From Hepsetus odoe (lineage: Eukaryota; Chordata; Actinopteri; Characiformes; Hepsetidae), in the NCBI GenBank assembly GCA_017165825.1, contig CM029372.1:22455068-22519067 (forward strand): DNA of 64,000 nucleotides, written 5' to 3'. The first letter of the stretch is position 1, and every line of letters begins with the position of its first letter. Shown piece after piece: positions 37,701 through 45,453 of the stretch. A program made the translations under genes and the position numbers. The notes beneath the pieces were generated by a model. The model did no database searches and had not been told where the DNA came from. It worked only from the letters and a program-made list of their open reading frames with translations.

Positions 37701-39369
37701 CACTGACGCTCAAATTTCTAATCACCATAGCAACAAGGAGAGCTTAATTGTTCTGAATCTGTCTGTTCAGTGATTCATAACTACTTCCACCGGACCCCAC
37801 CCCGTCCACGGTTTACAAAGCATCAGCATTCTAGGTGACAACCCACATCTTCTTTCACAGTCTGTGAGTGTCACAACGGGAGCACAAAGCCTGCAAGCCA
37901 GCCACAGATATCTTATCAATCATCAAGCATCACCACACCAGCTTTGGCTGTGACGAGGGCTTTCTGCAAGAGGCCTTACATAGTGTGAAATAACATGTTT
38001 CAATACACAGCTGCCTTAAATGGGCAAAATGTTTGCAGATAGCAGAATAATATATTGATTATAGTGCTACATATATAAACACACATGAGAGAGAGAAATT
38101 GAATTAAAGTAAAAACACTGATACTAATACTGATCAGCTCATAACTTAAACTGACTTGTAGAGATATAGAAATAGTTACCGTCACAATGCTACTTTTCTT
38201 TTAATGGTAATACTAAAGATGGTGAATCATAGTCTAGTACAGAGAATTTGCAATATTGCACGTATTGCGAGAGGTTTTAAATGTTTGGATAAATGAATAA
38301 ATACATTGTGACAATTTGCAATCATTTATACTACAGTATTTTACAGTTTTCAGATTATCAGAAATCCTTAGAAACACTCAAGTGTGGATTTCTTCTTTAA
38401 CTATGAGGGCTCCATAGAACAGCCTTTTGATTATTGGTAAACACTACCGCTCAGAGGAGTAAGTCAATATATTCATTATTTTAATGTGCTGAACCTGTGA
38501 ATGGCACAAACTAATCACAGATGTTATTCAGTGAACAGCTGACCAAGAAAATCCCACATGGAGTGCAGCGCAGCATGAGTATAGCAGCATGGTGAGACAC
38601 GGCTGAACTATATTCAGTTTACAGGAGTCCGAACATTTATTACCAAAGAAGCGCTGTTTGCAGCCAGGTTGCCTTTTGGAGCATCACTTAAGGAGAGGAA
38701 ACTCAGGCCTGGAATATATTATGGAAGCATATGCATTTATAGTTTTTTTAGAACAAATTTCATGAATATGACGTAAAATGTTTGTGGGCATAAAATGTTT
38801 ATGGTTTACTCAGCTCAACTGCTAATGTAATCAATAATGACAGGCCTAATTGCCCTAATGGCTGCCTGTTTCAGTATAATGTACTTTAATCGGCTGCATT
38901 ACCGCATTCCGTCAAAATCGGTGTAATGGCCAAAATGGTCATTAAGCAATATTATGATTACATTTCCCCCCAAAAATAACATCCTGAGAGAAGGATATCT
39001 TCATTTTGTGTGACCACAAAAAGCCAAAGCCAGGTTTATCTTCTGAACCACAACACTAGAACATGGTACCTTCCTCAACCCACCTAATTCCCCTCAAAAA
39101 GGTTTTTAATCTGGTGAACAGAATCAGGAAAATCAAGAGGGAAGGTCCTTAAAGAACACTCTTCAGCACCACTGCTTTAGCCAGACTCATTCAGCCTTTT
39201 AAGATGGCCCAGCTATCAAAATCATTAAAAACTCCAAACCATTTAAAGCACCAAGTCTCACAGACAGTCTTCCAGGCACCCAAGAACCGCTAGAAAGGGA
39301 TTCAACAACAAAGTTCAGACTTACCAGCTGACAGGTCGGCACTGCCAGAGATTTCATTCTGCTTGACAT
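21013..39369 (-). CDS. rgs14: Regulator of G-protein signalling 14, complete, 14 exons
   Basis: RGS14 is a multi-domain scaffold. Its RGS domain speeds GTP hydrolysis by Gi/o alpha subunits, the two Ras-binding domains bind active H-Ras and Rap, and the GoLoco motif holds Gi alpha in the GDP form. Coding exons in order: 39369-39325, 36947-36926, 35918-35749, 34513-34421, 31917-31774, 31656-31498, 28155-28077, 27472-27369, 26853-26644, 25085-25012, 24765-24639, 24507-24426, 21567-21487 and 21287-21013. All borders are AG/GT and all phases agree, giving 554 residues (human RGS14 has 566). RGS domain about 60-180, first RBD about 293-365, second about 367-437, GoLoco 464-482 with the DQR triad at 479-481. 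RGS12 is excluded because there are no PDZ or PTB exons and the N-terminus matches RGS14 (VP near residue 9, then AVSDGEL). I chose the Met at 39,369, which aligns with the mammalian start; an in-frame ATG nine codons upstream (39,396) is the alternative. Confidence 0.95.
21487..21567 (-). CDS. rgs14: rgs14 exon 13, linker before GoLoco
   Basis: Encodes SGEVKGSSSTDMVRMSSRPR and KVHEMD before the split Gly codon that opens the GoLoco core. Phases match on both sides. The long intron before it (21,568-24,425) could hold an exon I have not seen. Confidence 0.85.
21568..24425 (-). other. rgs14 intron 12
   Basis: 2.86 kb with a poly-A tract at 21,772-21,802, a (TG)n and G-rich stretch at about 21,620-21,655 and no recognised transposon. 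No extra in-phase exon is visible. Confidence 0.6.
24426..24507 (-). CDS. rgs14: rgs14 exon 12, end of RBD2
   Basis: 27 codons plus one base. SGSKEPLNMDTNVYRLANKI closes the second RBD. Donor gtaagt. Confidence 0.9.
24639..24765 (-). CDS. rgs14: rgs14 exon 11, second Ras-binding domain
   Basis: Contains LEVEFTGKTTGFMVKSSKTL and then LQKHNLRPQDAV, typical of RBD2. Acceptor tgtttag, donor gtgtgt. Confidence 0.93.
25012..25085 (-). CDS. rgs14: rgs14 exon 10, RBD1/RBD2 junction
   Basis: Encodes PLSLDQDSSVLRDQQVSLEL and the first strand of the second RBD. Ends with two bases of a split Thr codon. Donor gtgagt. Confidence 0.92.
25086..26643 (-). other. rgs14 intron 9
   Basis: Apart from the dispersed repeat at 25,640-25,855 and a short (CA)n at 25,975-25,990, I see only unique AT-rich DNA. 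Confidence 0.6.
25640..25855 (+). repeat. Unnamed dispersed repeat, copy 2
   Basis: Homologous, same orientation, to 7,225-7,448 (aaaatccgttcactt, then ggttaaatatacaag). It lies in rgs14 intron 9. Confidence 0.65.
26644..26853 (-). CDS. rgs14: rgs14 exon 9, first Ras-binding domain
   Basis: 70 codons. KYCCVYLPDGTASLAPARPG and the following LREMLSGLCEKRG are the hallmark of the RBD1 beta hairpin and helix in RGS12/RGS14. Donor gttaca is non-consensus but begins GT. Confidence 0.95.
27369..27472 (-). CDS. rgs14: rgs14 exon 8, linker
   Basis: Encodes a segment with SRQESQISVKSTSSVELG, comparable to the RRESQGSLNSSASLDLG stretch of mammalian RGS14. Donor gtatgt. Confidence 0.87.
28077..28155 (-). 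CDS. rgs14: rgs14 exon 7, basic linker
   Basis: 26 codons plus one base. Contains SKVSKKKKIEKRGSWG, a Lys-rich patch like the linker of mammalian RGS14. It could serve as a nuclear-localisation signal (inference). Confidence 0.85.
28760..29095 (-). mobile_element. RTE-type LINE 3' end, reversed
   Basis: The minus strand encodes the same C-terminal tail as 14,403-14,700, frame-shifted. The plus-strand words ctcttttcctctttcctggcagc, tcatctctcctctggacatgtcc and aatcctgtccatcctt recur almost unchanged at 54,380-54,550. Confidence 0.8.
29921..30435 (+). mobile_element. Repeat C (tRNA-derived-type element), interrupted
   Basis: Starts ggtggcacagtggtgcagtgg, with a gggctcaattccc box, and continues after an insertion with ggagtttgcatgttctccc and gtgggtttcctctggg. 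The 3' part has gggatgagctggaatcggctccagc. The middle is split by a family B SINE at about 30,007-30,203. Confidence 0.75.
30007..30203 (-). mobile_element. SINE family B nested in repeat C
   Basis: Reversed copy: tggcatttagcagacactctt (tail complement) at the left, a gattcgaacc B-box complement at 30,143 and ctaccactaggtcacc at the right. It lies inside repeat C and so is the younger insertion. Confidence 0.82.
31060..31315 (-). mobile_element. Repeat C, reversed and diverged
   Basis: Reads on the minus strand as tgtgcagtggtacagtggtc, then ggaatttgcatgagtttcctcc and a tail with ctctagacaggtcatcag complemented. Follows the poly-G tract in rgs14 intron 6. Confidence 0.6.
31498..31656 (-). CDS. 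rgs14: rgs14 exon 6, end of RGS domain and linker
   Basis: 53 codons starting IFKLMKFDSYARYVRSPLY, the last RGS helices, then a linker with EGRPLPDL that matches RGS14. Phase 0, donor gtaagt. Confidence 0.95.
31728..31765. repeat. (GT)n(GC)n microsatellite at an rgs14 donor site
   Basis: Alternating gt, then gc, over about 38 bp, starting within about 10 bp of the rgs14 exon 5 donor at 31,773. Alternating purine-pyrimidine DNA of this kind can adopt Z-form. Confidence 0.9.
31774..31917 (-). CDS. rgs14: rgs14 exon 5, RGS domain
   Basis: 48 codons from LRKGARAIYDQYLS through AVNID to MFNKAQQQ. The VNID turn matches the RGS fold. The donor, gtgcaa, is followed within about 15 nt by an alternating purine/pyrimidine (GC)(GT) microsatellite. 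Confidence 0.94.
32677..32790 (+). mobile_element. SINE family A fragment
   Basis: Contains gttagggattaggccccac, a gggttggaatcccag B-box-like region and catcactgctccctgggcg. Truncated at the 3' end. In rgs14 intron 4. Confidence 0.65.
33390..34295. mobile_element. Decayed DNA-transposon-type repeat D
   Basis: Nearly 900 bp that I recognise as a common, diverged teleost repeat: ctaatattgtgtaggtcccc at the start, then catactgcctccaccagcttgcc, cttcttcccatagtgcatctgg, gggcactctaattggtcttc and tttgtccttccttggagctc. No frame survives. A matching start fragment (caatattgtgtagatcc) lies at 29,861-29,905. The class is uncertain. Confidence 0.55.
34421..34513 (-). CDS. rgs14: rgs14 exon 4, RGS domain
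   Basis: 31 codons including AFLKSEVSAENILFWQACE. The SAEN-I-LFW core, which includes the Asn that contacts G alpha, is intact. Donor gtactg. Confidence 0.95.
34728..34973 (+). mobile_element. SINE family A copy in rgs14
   Basis: Head gggcaggggtggcttagtgg, the block gaggtacccttgagcaagg and tail gacactttcacttttttg. It is in rgs14 intron 3 and opposite in orientation to the gene. Confidence 0.85.
35749..35918 (-). CDS. rgs14: rgs14 exon 3, start of RGS domain
   Basis: A Ser/Gly-rich linker, then SWAVCFERLLEDPVGVRYFT, the first helices of the RGS box. Donor gtaaga after ACA, phase 0. Confidence 0.93.
36926..36947 (-). CDS. rgs14: rgs14 exon 2 (22-nt micro-exon)
   Basis: Encodes TQAVSDG plus one base. 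The split codon joins exon 3 to give AVSDGEL, a signature of the RGS14 N-terminus. Donor gtaagt. Confidence 0.88.
36948..39324 (-). other. rgs14 intron 1
   Basis: 2.4 kb of AT-rich DNA without a transposon I recognise. No competing exon seen. Confidence 0.55.
39325..39369 (-). CDS. rgs14: rgs14 exon 1
   Basis: Encodes the 15-residue N-terminus starting MSSRMKSLAVP. The start has a good context (agccATGt) and the donor is gtaagt. An upstream in-frame Met at 39,396 would add MDGSQADVA. Confidence 0.85.
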
Positions 39370-39898
39370 GGCTACATCGGCCTGACTTCCATCCAAAGGA
39401 AGGTTAGGATGTCACACAAAAAAACAAGTGCACCCCATGGTAATGTTGCTTCACGCCCATTACTTAGCACTCTGTCGTTTCCTGTTTCAAAGGGAAGTCT
39501 TGCCATAGCAACATACCACAAGGGGAAGTGGTTACTCTGACTAAAAAACCTCTTGTTCTTGACACTGTTGAGCAACTCTGCATGAACTGCACGACCACTT
39601 GCCTCTACGCCCATCACATTGCACCTGGGCTGCGTCAAAAGAGAATCTACTCAGCCAACCACAAGCCAGGGCAGAGACCTCCATTCAAATCCAAATCACA
39701 GTACACACACACGCACGCGCTTTGTTAGTTATGAAGAGAAGAAAAAAAAGAAAACAAAAAAAGTTTTCGGAAATGACACGTTGCTCACATGCCACTACTG
39801 GAACAACCCAGTTGGAGGAATGTGGATGTTTTTAGTTCTTAAGTCAGGATTCTATTGGTTTAAGAGATACTAAAAAACTCTGGCCTGCAGACCACATA

Positions 39899-40090
39899 TT
39901 TACATTTACGGCATTTAGCAGACGCTCTTATCCAGAGCGACTTCCATGTCCTAATTACAGGGACAGTCGCCCTGGAGCAGCTCAGGGTTAAGGGTCTTGC
40001 TCAGTGGTGGTAGTGCCAGAGGTGGGATTTGAACCTGGGACCTCTTGAGCCATAGGTCCATAGGCAAGTACCCTACACTAGACCACCACC
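39899..40090 (-). mobile_element. SINE family B, reversed
   Basis: Left end tttacggcatttagcagacgc, right end ctacactagaccaccacc, with a ggatttgaacc B-box complement. Shares its tail with the L2-like LINE at 2698-3208. Confidence 0.82.
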
Positions 40091-40288
40091 ACATATTGGC
40101 TTAGAAAAGCACAAAAATAGAAGAAAAAGAAGTAATAGGTTAGTTCCCTGCTGCAAAATGATATCCATCGTAGTGCAAGCAAATGAATGCGAGTGTTTAA
40201 GTTCAAGTCTCATCCTATTAACCACAGCTTCTCTTTATCACAGCAGCACAGATCTACACCACCCTTTCCAGCAATTGTTGGAAGTAAC

Positions 40289-40421
40289 TTACATTTACGG
40301 CATTTAGTAGACGCTCTTATCCAGAGCGACTTCCACATCTTAATTACGGGGACAGTCCCCCTGGAGACACTCAGGGTTAAGGCTCTTGCTCAGGGACCCA
40401 GTGGTGGTAGTGCTAGTTGTG
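40289..40421 (-). mobile_element. SINE family B, reversed, truncated
   Basis: Begins acatttacggcatttagtag and includes ggggacagtccccctggag. The B-box and head side are lost after about 40,421. Same orientation as the copy 200 bp to the left. Confidence 0.78.
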
Positions 40422-42297
40422 TTCAAACCCTCATTTGGCATGATTTTGAAGAGTGCTTTGGAAGAATAAAAATTTGTCCTGTGATGCATAAGCCTCAAGG
40501 AATTGAGAGATGCTAAAGAATTGTGTACCTATCCACCTCCATGTTTCACTGTAGGAACAACACAGTCCTTGCTGCTCTTTCCTCCATCAGCCGCCTAACA
40601 AACCCTTCACTTACTACCAAAAACCGAAATGTACTTTTCGTCCATCCACAAGATCTGCTCGTAGTTCTGAATAATCCAGCGTTTGTAATGTTTAGCTCTT
40701 AATCATCTCTTTTCATTAACACCACAGAGTAGAGCAAGACTCAAGTCCAAATTAAAGTAAATAAAATTCATCACAAAGTGAAGGTAAATGCACCAAAGAC
40801 AGACATGATCCAGCTTCAAAATCAATAGCTTGAGGCTTTGTGTCTAAAGTGCTTCTGCAGGTTATAAACTACTGAAATATTTCCATGTAATCAAATTTTG
40901 GTGGGGGGGGGGGGGGAAACAAAAAAAAAAAAAAACCAACAACAAATGATGACATTTTTCATGAAACTAAAGTTTTCCTAAAAGCAGGGAATAAATGTTC
41001 TGTCCATTTGCAAACAGACACATATCTCAGATATATCTTTACATTTCTAAGCTGTGAAAAGATTGGATGCCGATCAAATATTTAATAATGTTTGACAACA
41101 ATAGACAACAGCCAAAAACACTTATTAGCAGACTAAAGTAACTTTTCGATGACCTTGTTGCAGACGTGGTACTATTTCCATGGAAAGACATATTTTACTA
41201 TTTCCATGGAGAACAAATAAAATTGAAAAAAAAGTGTTATTATTGCCAATTGACTCTGAAAAAAAGCAGCTTTGCTTACAAAGATATGCTCAGCAAACAC
41301 AAACTCTTAGACCTGTGTTTCCATTGTGTGGCATGGACCAGTAATTTGGGCAACATCTCACTGGGCCTACTTTTAACTTTCATAGAAAGAAAGAAAATGT
41401 GTCAGCTTACATTAACCTCACTCAGAGCAGAAATATTGATCATTCTTTATTAAAATCCTCCAACTTCCTTCTCGCTTACCGTAAGCTGAGTAGAAAGCAC
41501 TTTAGGGTTCAACCTGGTGCTGACCTTTTTCTTTAAAGATCCTCCTACGGCCCAACAAAAGACAAAGGCCCTGGCTAAACCTCTCACTGCCACCATTCTC
41601 TATGGGCAAACAGATTAAAAGCCAAATTAAAATGAAGAACTCTGAGCTGCCAGGATGAGTTCCCTGTGAGTGTCCCGTGTGAATTCCCACTTGCTTTTGC
41701 AGCAGGTGACAACAGGTAATTAATGAGAGCACCTTCCCTGAATGTTACAGTGCCATCTTTTGGACAAGAAAGGAAGTCACAGTATCCCCTGGCATGAAAA
41801 GGAGTGGTACTGTTGGCTTGATGAAAAAAACTCTGTTGCGAAAGAAACAAAACCTGCGCTGCAGAATTTGCATAGTGATTAAATAATACTTCCATTCAGT
41901 GTCATAGTTTTGCCCAGTTCCTATCGCAGTTCCTCAGAATTCAGCCTGGTTAAATTACATCAGGAAGCCCCCCTTGATAAGATGATCATTTGTACGAAAG
42001 GCTTACATTAAAAAAAAAAAATAACTGCATCTGCTGGATATCTGTAGGCCTGTGTCCTGGAATCCAAACATATGCAAAGCAGACCAGTTGTGAAGATGTT
42101 TGCTGTTGCAAAAATGCCTGTAATTCTTGATATGCCCTGGTTTGCATGAACACCAGTGAGTGTACGGGAAACTGTGTGTACTAGTCAAGGGAGAGCCTCC
42201 TTTGTCAACTGCTTCCTTCCACAGCATCAGCTTTACAGGCTGGCAGGTTCAGAAAGGTAAGGTCCGAGTAATCTTCCTCCACAGGCAATGTTGTTTC

Positions 42298-42368
<71 letters not shown>

Positions 42369-42720
42369 GTGCGTGTGCGTGTGTTTTGTTCATAGTTCAT
42401 AACATCTGAATTATGGTAACATAGACTGCAAGTAATTGGGCCTTGAGATATTTGCTCAGATTCCTTTTGGCAAGGCAGAACAGATTTTAAAATCCGGTCC
42501 TTACAGAGTTTTAGGTAATCTTGAGCAAGATTTACTTTCCAGCACAAAGTAAAAGTTGATAAAAGAATAACTCTTTTGCATGGTATGGACACATTTACGG
42601 GAGGCCTAACTCTGATACATACTGAAGACTATATAAAGTAATAAATTGTACACATACAAGAATTTTTCTTATTAGCTCATTTTCTCAGAAAATTACTCTT
42701 TTTATGACTCTAGCTCAAAA
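40422..42720. other. Intergenic DNA between rgs14 and the Ig-domain gene
   Basis: A G/A homopolymer at 40,903-40,935 and a long (GT)n tract at 42,301-42,366. Otherwise unique AT-rich DNA. The rgs14 promoter and the divergent promoter of the Ig gene should lie in 39,400-42,720, but I see no clear TATA or CpG-dense block. Confidence 0.4.
42301..42366. repeat. (GT)33 microsatellite
   Basis: Uninterrupted gt over about 66 bp, followed by imperfect gcgtgtgcgtgtg. It lies about 360 bp upstream of the Ig-gene start codon. The long frames in both directions here are only the repeat. Confidence 0.97.
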
Positions 42721-42772
42721 ATGGGGGCAGTTGGTGCAGGTCTGTTGTATCTTTTCATCTCCTCATTGCTAT
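42721..42772 (+). CDS. Ig gene exon 1, signal peptide
   Basis: ATG opens MGAVGAGLLYLFISSLL, a classical signal peptide. Donor gtgagt in phase 1. Confidence 0.8.
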
Positions 42773-42844
42773 GTGAGTATCTGCTATCTCTCATAACGTA
42801 TTACCTAATGAAATTGGAAAAAATTGAATTTGTCTCCCAAGCAT

Positions 42845-42885
<41 letters not shown>

Positions 42886-45411
42886 GACCACGTGCTACCA
42901 AACCATGCTTGCGTTCCGGTTCAGTGTCTGAACTGGAATACACCCAGTGCAGGTAATACAGATGTTAATGTCAACATTTATAACAGCTGTTGGTCAAGAC
43001 ATTTTGTCATAATGATTCTTCTGCCAAGATCACTGATCTTTCCATTCTCCACCTCAAACCTGCACCTTATTGCCACTGTTAGGGAGGTGAGATACGCTTT
43101 ACAGAAAGCTGGGAAAAGTCCTCTTCATTCTGATCAGTTAGTAGAGGAGAATAATCGGGAGAGTTGAACTGTGTTGTAGTAATTATTTGAAACTAGGCAG
43201 GTTTATCAGCAGATTTAAGAATCAGCAACCATAACAACATAGCTTGATTAAAACAGGGTTAAAATTTTTTTCCATAAAAAATAGTTTGTATTTTTGTATT
43301 TTAGTTATATAAAATCCAATAATAATAATGTTGTACACCCAGTAGTAACTCTTTCATTTCTAAAATTTCTAAAATTTCCATTAAGTGCAAGTTGTTTTAT
43401 TTTCAGTGTCCGAGAAAATCCGTGTAACGTTCACATTAAGTCTAATATTATGTGCATCTAAAATGACTAAAGGAATTTGCATAGTTGTTTATGTTTTTGT
43501 TATGTGATGGAAATATCGGAAATATCAGGTCAGAAGCTATAAATCAACAGCAAAAAAAAGTAGTGACTTGTTTTTTTTAGACCATTGCTTTGCTTTGTCA
43601 CATATTTGTCATCAGTATTTTTAAATTAAAACCTTTTTTCACCAACAATTAAACAAAAAGGTTAAATTCATTGATGAGATGCATTGAATAGAACTACTAA
43701 TAACATGAACTTCATTGACAGATGAAAAAACCCTGATTTTAATCTCCTGTTTTGTATAATGCAGCATTTAATTTAGTTTTAACAGGATTTTTGTCAGGAT
43801 TTTTCTGTCCCACGACTAAGTTACATGTCTATGAAAACTGTAGAAAACTGCACACAGGGTTCCAACAGTGGAAATTCCATCAACACCAGCATCTGCGGTC
43901 AGTACCAAAGTGTTTCTTTCTTTAAAATGAAAACAATTTTTACTTTTATTTGTAAAAGTATTTTACCCTTAACCACAATTGACCAAGTTCTTTTCTCCTT
44001 TAGATGATTCCAACAGCTGCAGAAAAGGTATCTCTCTTTATTACTCAGATCCAGTCACATATTAGTTTATCTTCTGTGACCTGAAACATATGCAAACCTG
44101 CATAATCCGTAGTCAAGAAAAGGAAAAACAGTCCAAAACACAAAAATCTGATGTGAAAGTGACTATTCTTGTCATTGCGAGGTCACAGCAATGACCCACA
44201 ACGAAACTGGACCTCTGCATTTAACCCATGCAAGCACCGTGTAGCTATAAAAGTGCCCGGGGAGCAGTGACAAAGACAGTACCTTGCTGAAGGGTACCTC
44301 AGGGCAACCTACTGGTAAGGGGTTTGAACCCACAATCTTCCGATCCTGTGGCCAACTCCCCTAACCACTAGGCCACCGCTGCCCCTGAGTGTTGCTGCTT
44401 CTTCACACCAGCCTCACCAAATGACTCAAAAGTGCTGGTCAGAACTCGACTGGCCTGCGATTCATATTGTGCTGCATGATAGAGCTTTCATGTCCCTGTT
44501 TCTATGGCAGCAGCGGTCCAGTGTTTAGGGACTAGGCCCCAGGATCGGAAGGTCATGAGTTTGGATCCCAGCCCACTAGGTTGCCCTGATATACCCTTGA
44601 GCAAGGTACCGATCTCAACACTGCTCCCTGGGTGCAGGATATGGCTGCCCCCTGCTGCACGTGTATGGATGAAAAGCAAAGACTGTGTTTCACTAAGACA
44701 AATAACCACTTGCACTTCACTTTTATCTGTTTTCTTCTCAGTACATGCAGTGAAATGTAAATGTTTGGATGCCACACTTCATATGCAGAGAACACATAAG
44801 GCCTTTTTTGCAAAGTGCACTGTTTCTCTTTGTTTTTAAACATGGTAAAATAATAAATAATAAAGTAAAAATAAAAGATTTCTTTTTATTTTAAGTTAAA
44901 TCCATGAATACAGTAACAGTGCAAGATGTGTACTTATTTACACTTCATCCAATGAACTGAACATATCTTTTGACTGGGGTGCCCAGATTTCTGTATATGT
45001 ATATGTTATGTATGTAAAATGTATGCATTAACTTACTGTTTAACCTGTTCCCAGAATTTAAGGTACTAATAAACAACAGCACCACGGTTATCATAGGCAG
45101 TTATCTTAATGTGACTTGTCGTCATGACCTGCCTCAGAACCTGAGCACCAGCTTTATTTGGATGAACAACCAGGTGAAGATTGGCGAAAAAAGTTTTATT
45201 CATTTACGTATTATGGAGCGCATGACATTGGTTTGTACTGTACTGAGTCCGTGTGGAAACTTTTCCTCAGCTCCAATGGAAATATCAGTAAACGGTAATT
45301 ATATAAACATTTTTCTCCAACCATTTTTTCTGCCAGTCTGTTTGAGTGGTGTGTCATTCTCAGCATAGCAATGAGCTCTGGAATGGTAGCATGCTGACAG
45401 TGTGTGTAGCT

Positions 45412-45453
<42 letters not shown>

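Noticed and set aside
41502..41895. Overlapping minus-strand frames of 76 and 103 codons between rgs14 and the Ig gene
   Set aside because: No consistent splice signals and no domain; likely chance.
42160..42592. Long open frames on both strands around 42,300 rich in Val-Cys or Thr-His
   Set aside because: They are translations of the (GT)33 microsatellite.
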